From Bacillus mycoides (GTDB lineage Bacteria; Bacillota; Bacilli; Bacillales; Bacillaceae_G), in assembly GCF_001757995.1 (NCBI RefSeq), contig NZ_LXLV01000019.1:1-64000 (forward strand): a DNA stretch of 64,000 nucleotides, written 5' to 3'. A program made the position numbers and the translations under genes. The notes beneath the pieces were generated by a model, which saw nothing but the letters and a program-made list of their open reading frames with translations, had not been told where the DNA came from and did no database searches. Below, piece after piece: positions 53,310-63,621 of the stretch (positions are counted from its first letter, which is position 1; each line of letters starts with the position of its first letter).

Positions 53310-54741
53310 GAGGCAGCATCCCATTACGATGTTATTAGAATTAAAAATAACAGACTTTATACCATTATTTATTTTCATGTTTAGTTTAAACGGAAAGTTT
53401 CCATTTTGGTATTTAATTCCGGCTGGATTCGGTTTACTCACCGTTTTTTCAGCGTTTGAAAAATGGTATTACACAACATACTGGGTTGAAAATAACGTAT
53501 TACATGTTAAACAAGGGCTCTTTGTGAAGAAGGAGAGCTACTTAAATAAAGAACGTGTTCAAACGATTAATACAAGTTCAAACGTGTTATATCAAATGCT
53601 CGGTTTAAAGAAAATTCAAATCGAAACAGCTGGCGGAGGCGATGATGCAGAAGTTAGCTTAGCTGGTATTACAGTAGAAGAGGCAACAGAGCTTATTACT
53701 TTGCTAAATGAGCCAACTCCAGAAGTGAAAGCAGAAGAAACATCAGAAGAAGTAGTAGAAAAAGAGATTGTTACAGAGGAAAAGCAAGCGACAGAGTACA
53801 AATTAACTTTGAAAGAAATTTTATTAGCATCTGTTACATCTGGTCAATTTGGATTACTATTCTTTTTAATATTTTTCGTTTATAACCAAGTAGATGAGTA
53901 CATTCCGAAATGGATAAAAAATAGCGTAGAGTCGTATGTAATGGATCATGATATATATGGCTGGATTTACATGGTAGCTATTTTACTTGTCGTTTCTTGG
54001 ATGATATCCACAATTGGTTATGCGTTAAAACACGGAAACTTCACGGTAAATCGAAAAAACGATGAAGTCCGTATTTCTCAAGGATTACTTGAAAGGAAAG
54101 AACTTGTACTAAAGTTACACCGCATTCAAGGGATTACGATAAAAGAAGGCATTTTCCGTCAGATGTTCGGTTATTGTGCTGTGCAAGTCGAAGTCATTCA
54201 AAGTAAGGGATTGGGAGAAGAGAAAGACAAAGTTACGCTGCATCCGATTATTCGAAAAGATCGTGTGCAACAGTTACTCGCTCATTTACAATTGCCATAT
54301 GAACTGAATACAAATATTACATCATTACCAAAAGCGGCATTGCGCCGTTATCTCATCGATAGTTTTATATTCTTCGCAATGCTAGCAATCCCGCTTACGG
54401 GAATCAGCATATACTTTGAAAAGTATTACATTATGTGGGCTTTACTACCACTCGCTATCCTTATCTTTACACTTGGATACGCAACATTTAAAACAAATGG
54501 TTACGGTATAAATGGAGAACAAATTACGATTGTACATCGTAGTATTGGGAAACATACAGGACTTGTAAGAAGAAGACACGTCCAATCAATTGAAAAAACA
54601 CAATCATATTTCCAGCGCCGAGCGGATTTATGTACGTATAATTTTTCTAGTGCATCATCGAATTATAAACTAGAGCATACGAGAGTAGAAGATGCGGAGA
54701 GAATGCAGGATTGGTATAAGAAGAGAATAAGTGAGAATTAA
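53302..54741 (+). CDS. YdbT-like protein with repeated PH domains, copy 1, 479 aa
   Basis: Large membrane protein with three hydrophobic hairpins, each followed by a bPH2/DUF304 domain: LHVKQGLFVKKESYLNKERV (~70), VRISQGLLERKELVLKLHRI (~255), and VHRSIGKHTGLVRRRHVQSI (~415). An acidic linker (EVKAEETSEEVVEKE) lies in between. Start chosen at MYKRQHP (53302), coupled to the ydbS stop; GTG 53293/ATG 53296 are alternatives. Function unknown. Paralogue at 58111. Confidence 0.83.
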   Translation: MYKRQHPITMLLELKITDFIPLFIFMFSLNGKFPFWYLIPAGFGLLTVFSAFEKWYYTTYWVENNVLHVKQGLFVKKESYLNKERVQTINTSSNVLYQMLGLKKIQIETAGGGDDAEVSLAGITVEEATELITLLNEPTPEVKAEETSEEVVEKEIVTEEKQATEYKLTLKEILLASVTSGQFGLLFFLIFFVYNQVDEYIPKWIKNSVESYVMDHDIYGWIYMVAILLVVSWMISTIGYALKHGNFTVNRKNDEVRISQGLLERKELVLKLHRIQGITIKEGIFRQMFGYCAVQVEVIQSKGLGEEKDKVTLHPIIRKDRVQQLLAHLQLPYELNTNITSLPKAALRRYLIDSFIFFAMLAIPLTGISIYFEKYYIMWALLPLAILIFTLGYATFKTNGYGINGEQITIVHRSIGKHTGLVRRRHVQSIEKTQSYFQRRADLCTYNFSSASSNYKLEHTRVEDAERMQDWYKKRISEN

Positions 54742-54749
54742 TTGAAATG

Positions 54750-54778
54750 GCTTGCCTATTATGAAAGGCAGGCTTTTT
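54750..54778 (+). terminator. Terminator of the first PH-domain pair
   Basis: GCTTGCCT / AGGCAGGC (54750-54757 / 54766-54773, one G-T pair) followed by TTTTTG. Confidence 0.7.
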
Positions 54779-54964
54779 GTTATAGAAAAATGAGTAGTTT
54801 GTAATTGGCCCAGGTTTTCTTTAGTTTAATCTATTAGTACAACTACAGCGCGCATTTATCAATACGTATCAGAAAAAAGGAAGTACGATTCTATTTCAGG
54901 GAAATTCGTGAAATTTTTGATATAAATGGTATACTAAAATAGAAATAGTATTAGGAGGTTATAT

Positions 54965-55618
54965 ATGATAAGTCAGTTGAAAAGAGAAGCACTTGATGCA
55001 TTAAAAGGAAAATGGGGATTAGCAGTAGGTGCAACTCTATTACTTGGAATCCTTATTGGAGCTGTTGAACTTCTAACCACAGGTGTTTTCTCAATGTTTT
55101 GGGGTTGGAAAGAAGCAAGTGATTCGCTTACAGTAAGTATTATTGCAATGCTTGTTATCGGTCCGTTAACAATAGGCGCCTATTATCTTGTTTTAAATGT
55201 AATTCGTGGGACTAATGCTAGTATTGGTCATTTATTTAGATGGTTTAGCGATGGAAGTAAGTTTATGAAGGCATTTTTAACATATTTACTAATGTATGTA
55301 TACTTGATTCTATGGACATTACTTCTTATTATCCCGGGTATTATTAAATCATTTTCTTATTCTATGACGTATTTTATTTTGAATGATCATTCAGAATACA
55401 CAGCGAATCAAGCAATTACCGAAAGTCGCCGTATGATGGATGGGCATAAAATGGATTACTTTTTACTATGCTTAAGTTTCCTTGGCTGGTTCATTTTAAG
55501 TATTCTTACTGTAGGAATCGGTTTCCTATGGTCAATACCTTATTTTTACACGACATCGGCAGCATTTTATGAAGAGATTTCAAAAGAATATTATAAAAAA
55601 GAAGGTACTACTTTCTAA
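54965..55618 (+). CDS. DUF975 family integral membrane protein, 217 aa
   Basis: Starts MISQLKREALDALKGKWGLA, the DUF975 opening, with about five membrane segments and the family motif RWFSDGSKFMKAFLTYLLMY. The segment IIPGIIKSFSYSMTYFILND and ESRRMMDGHKMDYF complete the signature. TTAGGAGG precedes the ATG. Function unknown; it stands alone. Confidence 0.88.
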   Translation: MISQLKREALDALKGKWGLAVGATLLLGILIGAVELLTTGVFSMFWGWKEASDSLTVSIIAMLVIGPLTIGAYYLVLNVIRGTNASIGHLFRWFSDGSKFMKAFLTYLLMYVYLILWTLLLIIPGIIKSFSYSMTYFILNDHSEYTANQAITESRRMMDGHKMDYFLLCLSFLGWFILSILTVGIGFLWSIPYFYTTSAAFYEEISKEYYKKEGTTF

Positions 55619-55624
55619 TAAACT

Positions 55625-55678
55625 ACCTAAACCACTTATCCCCTAAAGAATATAGGGAACAGATGGTTTAGGTGTTTT
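55625..55678 (+). terminator. Terminator of the DUF975 gene
   Basis: ACCTAAACCA / TGGTTTAGGT (55625-55634 / 55664-55673) with an inner CCCT/AGGG pairing, then GTTTTG. Confidence 0.7.
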
Positions 55679-55710
55679 GATATGTGTTCTGTTTTCGGGG
55701 TTCACTTCAG

Positions 55711-55790
55711 GATGAGGTATAGGTTTTTATCCCGCTATTTGTGGGCAGTAAAAGCCCGATTGGTGCGAGCTGATTAAAGTTTCACTTTAT
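55711..55790 (+). repeat. bcr1-like interspersed repeat, copy B
   Basis: GATGAGG...TTATCCCGCTATTTGTGGG...AAAGCCCGATTGGTGCG...TTTCACTTTAT; the same block as at 3483-3556 but with the central GTAAAAGCCCGATTGGTGCGA part retained. It lies between two terminators in non-coding DNA. Confidence 0.65.
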
Positions 55791-55802
55791 ATAGAAATTC
55801 TT

Positions 55803-55835
55803 CCCTCTATGTTTTATCATAGAGGGTTATTTTTT
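55803..55835 (+). terminator. Terminator-like hairpin after the bcr1-like repeat
   Basis: CCCTCTATG / CATAGAGGG (55803-55811 / 55818-55826), then TTATTTTTTT. No gene ends before it; it may belong to the repeat's downstream flank. Confidence 0.65.
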
Positions 55836-55897
55836 TATGTAAAAATGATAGAAAATAATGAATAATATATGTAAAGGAAAAAGTGAGGTGAATGAGA

Positions 55898-56359
55898 GTG
55901 AGCAAATTTTTAATTCCGTATTCATTTTCTATATTAAGTTTCTTTATTTCAGTAACGGTACTTGATTTATATGATAGGATGGGAAAAAATAATGAGATGA
56001 CTTCGCCGAACATACTTGGAAAGGTAATTCAATCTACTTCGCAAATGGGAGTCCTTACATTGTATTTTGGAGCACCTATTATTTTAGGTGGCTGTCTACT
56101 TGGTGAGCTATTGTTTAGAAGTATCATTTTACGATTTAAACTAAGCTATATTATATCTTTATTATTATATCTACTTTTAGTTTTTAGTATTGTTTTTATC
56201 TTTTTGTCTGTAATGGTAGGAGTTCCAGCTGCATATGAAGAAGTTCGTACTCTTCAAATGATGTATTTCATGGGGATAACTATGATTTGCGCTGTTACAT
56301 TCTTTGTGAACCGGAATATATGGGAGAAAAAACAAGTTAATAATGGAGTGACAAAATGA
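55898..56359 (+). CDS. integral membrane protein, about 153 aa
   Basis: Four hydrophobic segments (FLIPYSFSILSFFISVTVLD; YFGAPIILGGCLLGELLF; IISLLLYLLLVFSIVFIFLS; MMYFMGITMICAVTFFV). GTG 55898 is 7 nt behind GTGAGGTG; ATG 55892 is only 1 nt behind it, so GTG is preferred. It overlaps the next (Cys-rich) gene by 4 bp, so the two form an operon. No family recognised. Confidence 0.7.
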   Translation: MSKFLIPYSFSILSFFISVTVLDLYDRMGKNNEMTSPNILGKVIQSTSQMGVLTLYFGAPIILGGCLLGELLFRSIILRFKLSYIISLLLYLLLVFSIVFIFLSVMVGVPAAYEEVRTLQMMYFMGITMICAVTFFVNRNIWEKKQVNNGVTK

Positions 56360-56625
56360 AAAGATACACGTGTCCATGCTGCGGATATAAAACGTTAGAA
56401 GAAGAACCACCAGGTACATATGAAATTTGTAACATATGTTATTGGGGAGATGATGAGGTTCAGTTTAACGATCATGACTTTGAAGGCGGAGCAAATAAGG
56501 CCTCGTTAAGACAAGCGCAGAGAAATTTCATTGCATTTGGTGCTTGCGAGGAATGTTGTGTGGGATTAGTTAGAAAACCGACTAGTGAAGATGTGAAGGG
56601 TGCTAGTTGGAAGCAAATTTGTTAA
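56356..56625 (+). CDS. CPCC-family cysteine-rich protein, 89 aa
   Basis: Starts KRYTCPCCGYKTLEEEPPGT and continues EICNICYWGDDEVQ, the signature of the CPCC Cys-rich family, a small zinc-ribbon-like protein. Two further Cys (ACEECC) follow. Cytosolic, function unknown; such genes are often found near toxin or contact-inhibition loci, but none is visible here. ATGA overlap with the upstream membrane gene. Confidence 0.85.
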   Translation: MKRYTCPCCGYKTLEEEPPGTYEICNICYWGDDEVQFNDHDFEGGANKASLRQAQRNFIAFGACEECCVGLVRKPTSEDVKGASWKQIC

Positions 56626-56640
56626 GTAGTTTATAGGTAG

Positions 56641-56684
56641 AAAATGTTATTACTTATAGAAAGAGAAGTAATAACATTTTTTAT
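56641..56684 (+). terminator. Terminator of the membrane/CPCC operon
   Basis: 15-bp perfect stem AAAATGTTATTACTT / AAGTAATAACATTTT (56641-56655 / 56666-56680), then TTTA. Confidence 0.9.
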
Positions 56685-56815
56685 TTAGTGATTAAAGAAT
56701 TGGCAACGTTTTAGGAGTAGTAGGGGTGAGGAAATATTGTTTCTTTTTTCTTAATGTGTGATTTTTCGTTAAATTAACCGTACTAAAGCATTTATTTGAA
56801 TTTTCTTCCTGCTAT

Positions 56816-56869
56816 CTATGCACCAAATAAAATACAAATCACTATGATCACCCAACCTAAAACTCCCAT
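56816..56869 (-). CDS. possible 17-aa hydrophobic peptide
   Basis: MGVLGWVIIVICILFGA. An excellent ribosome site (AAAGGAGGGCTATC) precedes the ATG at 56869, unusual for a chance frame this short. One membrane helix with Gly and Cys. It could be a YjcZ-like sporulation peptide or a small membrane regulator/toxin; there is no other evidence. The remaining 56685-57271 spacer has hairpins but no other gene. Confidence 0.4.
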   Translation of the reverse strand: MGVLGWVIIVICILFGA

Positions 56870-57078
56870 GATAGCCCTCCTTTTTATGAAGAAAATATGT
56901 ATACATCTTTATTTGTGTAATTCTATAACATGTTAGCATAAAGGGTTATTTTATTTTCTTAAACCACCTTCTATACGATCTATCTCTTTTCCTTTTTAAA
57001 AATGAATTATAGTAGGTATTCCAGTGATTTTAAATTTATCCCACCCTCGCGAATTTCATGTAGAATGGCATAAAAAAA

Positions 57079-57139
57079 GCATCTAGCAAAAGTACTAGAT
57101 GCAAATAAAAAACACAAGGGAAGATAAATGTCTTCCCTT
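57079..57139. terminator. Two adjacent hairpins in the 56.7-57.3 kb spacer
   Basis: GCATCTAG / CTAGATGC (57079-57086 / 57095-57102) and AAGGGAAGA / TCTTCCCTT (57116-57124 / 57131-57139). On the minus strand both are followed by T-rich stretches. The genes they would terminate are not evident. Confidence 0.5.
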
Positions 57140-57271
57140 TTCCCGTAAGTAATTATATCAAAAAAATTATAAAAAACTAGCTTTATTTTTAATATAATGA
57201 ATGTGTGAAGCTATGAAAGCAAAAGATCACACTATTTTCGTAGTGTTTTATTAAGAAAAGGAGTTGTGTCC

Positions 57272-57568
57272 ATGATTAATTTCAAACCAGAAAATTTAAA
57301 CCAACTACTAAAAGTGACGCTCATAAGTGCGAATAAATTTTATGACGCGATTAAAGATTATGAATTTACGGGAGAAGCCGTAGTATTCCGTATAGATTTT
57401 GAGTATGTAGATGTTGCGCTTATGGTTACGGATATGTTAGGAAGATCTGCTTCTAAATTTAACATTTTGCCATACGCTCGCCCTAATACGAATGAAATAG
57501 ATTACATTCAGTTTCAAGTGTATTCCATTAATGAGGGGAATTTTAAAGAAGTACTTGATACGATGTGA
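57272..57568 (+). CDS. hypothetical protein, 98 aa
   Basis: Small mixed alpha/beta protein (MINFKPENLNQLLKVTLISA...FDYEFTGE-like strand, EVLDTM end). AAAAGGAGTTGTGTCC places the start at 57272; the frame begins two codons earlier. No membrane segment. No family recognised. It directly precedes the second PH-domain pair (73 bp) but has the same strand only. Confidence 0.65.
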   Translation: MINFKPENLNQLLKVTLISANKFYDAIKDYEFTGEAVVFRIDFEYVDVALMVTDMLGRSASKFNILPYARPNTNEIDYIQFQVYSINEGNFKEVLDTM

Positions 57569-57641
57569 AAACTATAATTTTATAAAACTGTATATAACAA
57601 CTAATATATAATTAATAAATTCATATAATTGGAGTGATGGG

Positions 57642-58118
57642 ATGCAGCCGTTAGAAAGGGAAATTCATTCTAATATGCTTAAAGTGTGGAGAATTCACGC
57701 TGTAATTGGAGCGGCAGTTATACTAGCAGTCGTAATTGTCTATTTCTTTTTTATGATCAATTTTAACTGGTGGGGCTGGTTGTTTGGATTGTTAGTAACA
57801 GGCGCTATTACATTTATCCCACTTGATTATTTTGTATTTCCAAATTTACGTCAGCGTTATTATAGTTACAGATTAAATGAAGAAGAGATTGAAATTCAAA
57901 AGGGAATGTTCGTTGTAAAGCGCGTACTTATTCCGATGATCCGCGTACAGCACGTAACGATTGAACAAGGGCCGATTATGAGAAAGTATAATTTAGCAGA
58001 ATTACATATTTCAACAGCGGCAACTTCCCATAGTATTCCTGGTTTAACGAAAGAAGAAGCAGAACAATTGAAAAGACAAATTGGAGAACTTGCGAAAGTG
58101 AGTGATGAGGATGTATAA
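57642..58118 (+). CDS. YdbS-like PH-domain membrane protein, copy 2, 158 aa
   Basis: Same length and layout as the protein at 52833: two membrane segments then the PH-like domain (FPNLRQRYYSYRLNEEEIEI; IPMIRVQHVTIEQGPIMRK). The C-terminal ~95 residues are about 80 percent identical by eye to copy 1, while the membrane segments differ more. It ends KVSDEDV like copy 1 and has the same 8-bp overlap with its partner. A clear gene-pair duplication. Confidence 0.85.
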   Translation: MQPLEREIHSNMLKVWRIHAVIGAAVILAVVIVYFFFMINFNWWGWLFGLLVTGAITFIPLDYFVFPNLRQRYYSYRLNEEEIEIQKGMFVVKRVLIPMIRVQHVTIEQGPIMRKYNLAELHISTAATSHSIPGLTKEEAEQLKRQIGELAKVSDEDV

Positions 58119-59523
58119 GAGGCAACATCCAATCACGATTTTATTAGGTATTAGAATTGTGGGTTTATTGCCTTTTATCCTCCTTGTAATATTTCGCTCT
58201 GATGAGAACGAGCCTTGGTATTTATTTTATTTTGTTTTGTTGTTTCTTTTATTCGTTATGGCTATTTTTTCAGCTGTAAAATGGTATTTCAAAGTGTACT
58301 GGGTTGAAAATAATATTTTACATATAAAACACGGTGTCTTTGTGAAAAAGGAAAGCTATTTAAATAAAGACCGTGTGCAAAACATTAGTACATCTTCTAA
58401 TGTCATTTACCAACTGCTCGGACTTACGAAATTAAATATTGAAGTAGCGGGCGGCGGTAGTGAGCCGGAAGTGATGTTAGCTGGCATTAAAGAAGATGAG
58501 GCGAAGAAACTCATTACTTTATTGAATAAAAAAGAAAGTGTTGTAACTGAAGAGATACTTGAAGAGGAAAACGAGGCTGTTTACCAATTAACAGCGAAAG
58601 AAATTTTATTCGCATCTATTACATCTGGTAGATTCGGATTAGTATTTTCTGGACTACTTCTTATTTACTCGGAGTTTAATGAATTTCTTCCAAAATGGCT
58701 CATAAATAAAGTGGAAGCGTATGTGATGGATAACGGTGTATATGAATTAATCGTTATGGCCGCGATTTTAATGGCCATTTCGTGGGTTATTTCTACAATT
58801 GGATATGCGTTAAAATATGCGAACTTTAAAATAGAGCGAAACGGAAATGAAGTTCGCATCGTTCAAGGGTTATTTGATAAGAAAGAGTTTGTCTTAAAGC
58901 TTCACCGTATTCAAGCAATTACTGTGAAAGAAGGAATTCTCCGCCAGCCTTTCGGTTATTGTTCTGTCGAAGTAGAAGTCATTCAAAGTATAGAAGCGGC
59001 AGGGAATGAAGTGATGTTACATCCTTTTATGAAGAAAAAAGATGTACAGCAGTTACTTACATATTTGCAATTACCATATGAAATGGAAGAGAAAATGGTC
59101 CATTTACCGAAAACGGCATTGCGCCGTTACATCATAATGGGCTGGATTACAAGTGCTGTGTTCGCTGTGCCAATCGTTGGTGGGAGTATATATTTTAAAC
59201 AACATATTGCATTGTTCACTCTTATACCGTTATTTATCGTATTTACAATATTCGCATACGCTCGTTATACAAGCGGCGGTTATATGATGAGAGAAAATCA
59301 ATTAACGATGGTGTACCGTCGTCTTGCGAAATATACAGGAATTATGCGAAGAAGGCATGTTCAAGTAGTCGGATATAATCAGTCGTATTTTCAAAAGAAA
59401 GACGGGTTATGTACAGCTTCCGTATCGGTAGCGGGACATGGTTATGAAGTAAAACATATGCGAAAAGAAGATGCACTTCGCATATATAATTGGTACAAAC
59501 AAAAAGGAAACACCAGCGTGTAG
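58111..59523 (+). CDS. YdbT-like protein with repeated PH domains, copy 2, 470 aa
   Basis: Paralogue of the protein at 53302 with the same three hydrophobic-hairpin + bPH2 units (LHIKHGVFVKKESYLNKDRV; VRIVQGLFDKKEFVLKLHRI; VYRRLAKYTGIMRRRHVQVV). The acidic linker is shorter, which explains the 9-residue length difference. Both copies start MYKRQHPIT. ATG 58111 overlaps the upstream stop. Function unknown; the duplication suggests dosage or specialisation. Confidence 0.83.
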   Translation: MYKRQHPITILLGIRIVGLLPFILLVIFRSDENEPWYLFYFVLLFLLFVMAIFSAVKWYFKVYWVENNILHIKHGVFVKKESYLNKDRVQNISTSSNVIYQLLGLTKLNIEVAGGGSEPEVMLAGIKEDEAKKLITLLNKKESVVTEEILEEENEAVYQLTAKEILFASITSGRFGLVFSGLLLIYSEFNEFLPKWLINKVEAYVMDNGVYELIVMAAILMAISWVISTIGYALKYANFKIERNGNEVRIVQGLFDKKEFVLKLHRIQAITVKEGILRQPFGYCSVEVEVIQSIEAAGNEVMLHPFMKKKDVQQLLTYLQLPYEMEEKMVHLPKTALRRYIIMGWITSAVFAVPIVGGSIYFKQHIALFTLIPLFIVFTIFAYARYTSGGYMMRENQLTMVYRRLAKYTGIMRRRHVQVVGYNQSYFQKKDGLCTASVSVAGHGYEVKHMRKEDALRIYNWYKQKGNTSV

Positions 59524-59540
59524 TGGTGTTTCCTTTTTGT
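59501..59540 (+). terminator. Terminator of the second PH-domain pair
   Basis: 15-bp perfect stem AAAAAGGAAACACCA / TGGTGTTTCCTTTTT (59501-59515 / 59524-59538), overlapping the last codons of the gene. Confidence 0.9.
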
Positions 59541-59628
59541 TTGTTGTCATTTGTCGATAAGTCGATATATTCGAAAAATCGCTGATATAATTTCACGACC
59601 CACGTACCTAGAACCCAGTACCCAAAGC

Positions 59629-60186
<558 letters not shown>

Positions 60187-60253
60187 TTATATACATAAAG
60201 ATAGTCCTTTTTCAAATAATAAATGTACCATCATTTGGAAAGAAGGCCGATGT

Positions 60254-62371
60254 ATGAAGAAAGCAAAGTGGACTTTATTAGGCGGGATAGCAACGTTTGT
60301 AGTAGCGATTGTACTCTATAAACTTATTGTATTAACTGGTGGCTATATGATGGATGAAAAGCAGCTTGTTTTCCACTCTTCATCACGTATCGTTGACCAG
60401 AAAGGAAAAGAAATTACGAAGTTATATGTAGAAAATAGAGAGCTCGTGCCGATCGAAGAAATCCCAAAGTATGTGCAGCAAGCATTTATTGCTGTGGAAG
60501 ATTCTCGTTTTTATGAGCATCAAGGAATTGATTATCCATCTATATTTCGGGCGCTTTATAAAGACGCGTTAGCTGGAGAGAAGGTAGAAGGCGGTAGTAC
60601 GATTACGCAGCAACTAGCTAAAAATGTCTTTTTAACTCGCGAAAAAACATTTACGCGTAAATTGAAAGAGGTCGCAATTTCTCTTCAATTAGAGCAAAAA
60701 TATACGAAGCAGCAACTTCTTGAAATGTATATGAACCATATTTATTTCGGTCACGGGGCATATGGTATTCAAGCGGCAGCAAAGCTGTATTTTAATAAAA
60801 ATGTAGAAGATTTAACAATAGAAGAAGGCGCTATGCTTGCTGGTCTTCCGAAAGCGCCAAATGGCTATTCTCCGTTTTTATATCCAGAAAAGAGTAAAGA
60901 GCGCCGTGATCTCGTACTGTCGCTTATGCATAAGCAAGGATATATGAGTGCAGAAGATAGTGTTCGTTATCAAGGGAAGACAATCGCTCTTTATAAAAAT
61001 ATAGATGAACGTGAACTTGCATATATGCCATATATCGATATGGTTGTTGATGAAGCGGCACGAATATATGGTTTGTCTCATCAAGAAGTACTGCGCGGAG
61101 GATATACATTTGTCGTACCGATGGATGAAAAAGTTCAAAAGGTAGCATATAACCAGTTTCAAGATGCGAGAAATTTCCCTGGTAAAGAAAACGGGGCCCA
61201 AGGTGCATTTTTATTAATGGATAATCAGACTGGCGGAATTAAAGCAGCGATTGGCGGAAGAGAGTATGTTCCGAGAGGGCTTAATCGGGTTTTTGCAAAA
61301 AGGCAGCCTGGTTCTGTTTTAAAGCCGCTTATCGTATATGGACCAGCACTCGAGACGAAGAAATATAATCCATATTCTTTATTAACGAATGAAAAAAGTT
61401 CGTTTGAAGGCTATGAACCTCGAAATTATAATCATGAGTATGCGAAAGAGATGACGATGTACGATGCGGTATTAGAATCAGCAAACGTGCCAGCTGTATC
61501 TTTATTAAATGAATTAGGAGTAGATGAGGGAAAGCAATATTTAGAGAAAGGGAATGTTCATATTGCGGACTCAGGTTTAAGCACAGCACTTGGCGGGCTA
61601 AAAAATGGTGTTTCTCCATTTGATCTTGTTAAAATGTACCGCTCTTTTTTAGCAAACGGGAATATTATCGAACCGCACGTTATCGATAAAGTGTTAAATA
61701 GGCACGGGGCAGTCATTGGAGAATCATCAAAAGCTGAAACGAAAGTCTTTTCAAAGCAAACGGCATGGTATATGACAAAGATGCTTGAAGGAGTTGTGAA
61801 AGAAGGTACGGCGAAAGCTGGTGTATATAATGGAGCTTTAGCTGGAAAAACAGGCACGACTTCACTGCCGAATGATGACCATGGTGCGCGTGATATGTGG
61901 TTTGTTGGATATACACCGAATTTAGTAGGGGCAGTTTGGATTGGCTATGACCGCACTGATAAAGAGCATCAATTACAAGATGGAAATGCATCTGCAACGA
62001 TGCTATTTAAAAAGATTTTAACGAAAGCAAATATACAAGATAAAGCGAGTTTTCATAGGCCAAAAGGTGTTGAAACAATTGGACTGCCAATTCGTTTAGA
62101 TAAGATTAAAAACGTGGAAGCAAAACTAGCTTTTAGTCCTTTCGGTTTATTTGCAATGAAACTAAGCTGGACGCCGCTTCCTGATGAGAGAATTATGTAT
62201 CGAATTTATAAAGTTGAAAAAGGAATTCATACTCACGTTGGAACGGTAAAAGGAACAGGGAAATATGAGGAAAAGTTTATTAATATATTCTCAAAACCGA
62301 GTTTTTACGTTGTACCATATAACACACAAACGAACCGTGAAGGAGAAAAGTCAAAAGTAGCTAAACCGTAG
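60254..62371 (+). CDS. pbpF: PbpF, class A penicillin-binding protein, 705 aa
   Basis: Bifunctional cell-wall synthase: N-terminal membrane anchor (WTLLGGIATFVVAIVLYKLI), glycosyltransferase domain with AVEDSRFYEHQGIDYPS (catalytic Glu) and EGGSTITQQLAKN, and a transpeptidase domain with SxxK in QPGSVLKPLI, SxN in ESANVPAV and KTG in AGKTGTTSLP. A C-terminal ~75-residue extension follows. The frame is open from 60170, but ATG 60254 behind AGAAGG gives the family N-terminus. It lies just before hemE as in B. subtilis. Confidence 0.93.
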   Translation: MKKAKWTLLGGIATFVVAIVLYKLIVLTGGYMMDEKQLVFHSSSRIVDQKGKEITKLYVENRELVPIEEIPKYVQQAFIAVEDSRFYEHQGIDYPSIFRALYKDALAGEKVEGGSTITQQLAKNVFLTREKTFTRKLKEVAISLQLEQKYTKQQLLEMYMNHIYFGHGAYGIQAAAKLYFNKNVEDLTIEEGAMLAGLPKAPNGYSPFLYPEKSKERRDLVLSLMHKQGYMSAEDSVRYQGKTIALYKNIDERELAYMPYIDMVVDEAARIYGLSHQEVLRGGYTFVVPMDEKVQKVAYNQFQDARNFPGKENGAQGAFLLMDNQTGGIKAAIGGREYVPRGLNRVFAKRQPGSVLKPLIVYGPALETKKYNPYSLLTNEKSSFEGYEPRNYNHEYAKEMTMYDAVLESANVPAVSLLNELGVDEGKQYLEKGNVHIADSGLSTALGGLKNGVSPFDLVKMYRSFLANGNIIEPHVIDKVLNRHGAVIGESSKAETKVFSKQTAWYMTKMLEGVVKEGTAKAGVYNGALAGKTGTTSLPNDDHGARDMWFVGYTPNLVGAVWIGYDRTDKEHQLQDGNASATMLFKKILTKANIQDKASFHRPKGVETIGLPIRLDKIKNVEAKLAFSPFGLFAMKLSWTPLPDERIMYRIYKVEKGIHTHVGTVKGTGKYEEKFINIFSKPSFYVVPYNTQTNREGEKSKVAKP

Positions 62372-62560
62372 TTTTTCTCTGTGTTATAATAAGAATGTTG
62401 TGAAAATAGTAAGCGGTTTTACGAATGTTTGTGTCAATTTAATGAACAACGTACATAATATTATGCATTTTGTTTTTACAAGCTGTATAGTAAAAAAAGA
62501 TAAATATCGGAATAGAACGTATTTAAAGTAAAAGTATCGGTAAGGAAGGGAGCAAGGGTC

Positions 62561-63607
62561 TTGGTAAGAAATATAAATGAGACATTTTTAAAAGCATGTA
62601 GGGGGGAACGCACGGAGTATGTACCAGCATGGTATATGCGTCAAGCAGGTCGTTCACAGCCGGAATATAGAAAGATAAAAGAGAACTATTCTTTATTTGA
62701 AATTACACATAATCCAGAGTTGTGCGCTTACGTTACAAAGTTGCCAGTTGATCAATATAACGTAGACGCAGCAATTCTTTATAAAGATATTATGTCACCA
62801 CTACCTGCAATTGGTGTTGATGTTGAAATTAAATCTGGTATTGGCCCAGTTATCGATAAGCCAATCCGTTCTTTACAAGACGTAGAAAAACTAGGGGAAA
62901 TCAATCCAGAAGATGACGTACCTTACATATTAGATACAATTCGTTTATTAACGACAGAAATGTTAGATGTACCGTTAATCGGTTTTTCGGGAGCTCCATT
63001 TACGTTAGCGAGCTATATGATTGAAGGCGGTCCTTCTCGTAACTATCATAATACGAAGGCGTTCATGTATGCAGAGCCGAAAGCTTGGTTCGCTTTAATG
63101 GATAAGCTTGCAGATATGGTTATTACATATTTAAAAGCGCAAATTAACGCAGGAGTAAAAGCTGTTCAAATTTTCGATTCTTGGGTTGGAACAGTAAATG
63201 TAGCGGATTACCGCATATTTATTAAACCAGCGATGGAGCGTATTTTTGCAGAAGTTCGCACGATGGGTGTTCCAATGATTATGCACGGCGTTGGGGCTGG
63301 ACACTTAGTGAATGAATGGCACGACTTGCCTCTTGATGTAGTAGGTTTAGATTGGCGCTTACCGATCGAAGAAGCACGCGCGCGCGGTGTTCATAAGGCG
63401 GTACAAGGAAATATGGACCCTTCATTCTTACTAGCACCTTGGCCTGTAATTGAAGAACATGTAAAAGGTATTTTAGACCAAGGGATGAAGCAGCCAGGTT
63501 ACGTATTTAACTTAGGTCACGGCGTATTCCCAGAAGTAAATCCAGATACATTAAAACGTTTAACTACATTTATTCATGAATACTCTAAAGAGCAGTTAGC
63601 GAAGTAA
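62561..63607 (+). CDS. hemE: HemE, uroporphyrinogen III decarboxylase, 348 aa
   Basis: Full-length UroD with N-terminal signature [16 protein letters not shown], catalytic Asp in LYKDIMSPL, and C-terminal [16 protein letters not shown] and [16 protein letters not shown]. It removes four carboxyl groups from uroporphyrinogen III to give coproporphyrinogen III in haem synthesis. The start is TTG 62561 behind AAGGGAGCAAGGG. First gene of hemE-hemH, 14 bp before hemH. Confidence 0.97.
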   Translation: MVRNINETFLKACRGERTEYVPAWYMRQAGRSQPEYRKIKENYSLFEITHNPELCAYVTKLPVDQYNVDAAILYKDIMSPLPAIGVDVEIKSGIGPVIDKPIRSLQDVEKLGEINPEDDVPYILDTIRLLTTEMLDVPLIGFSGAPFTLASYMIEGGPSRNYHNTKAFMYAEPKAWFALMDKLADMVITYLKAQINAGVKAVQIFDSWVGTVNVADYRIFIKPAMERIFAEVRTMGVPMIMHGVGAGHLVNEWHDLPLDVVGLDWRLPIEEARARGVHKAVQGNMDPSFLLAPWPVIEEHVKGILDQGMKQPGYVFNLGHGVFPEVNPDTLKRLTTFIHEYSKEQLAK

Positions 63608-63621
63608 AGGAGATTGGCTGT

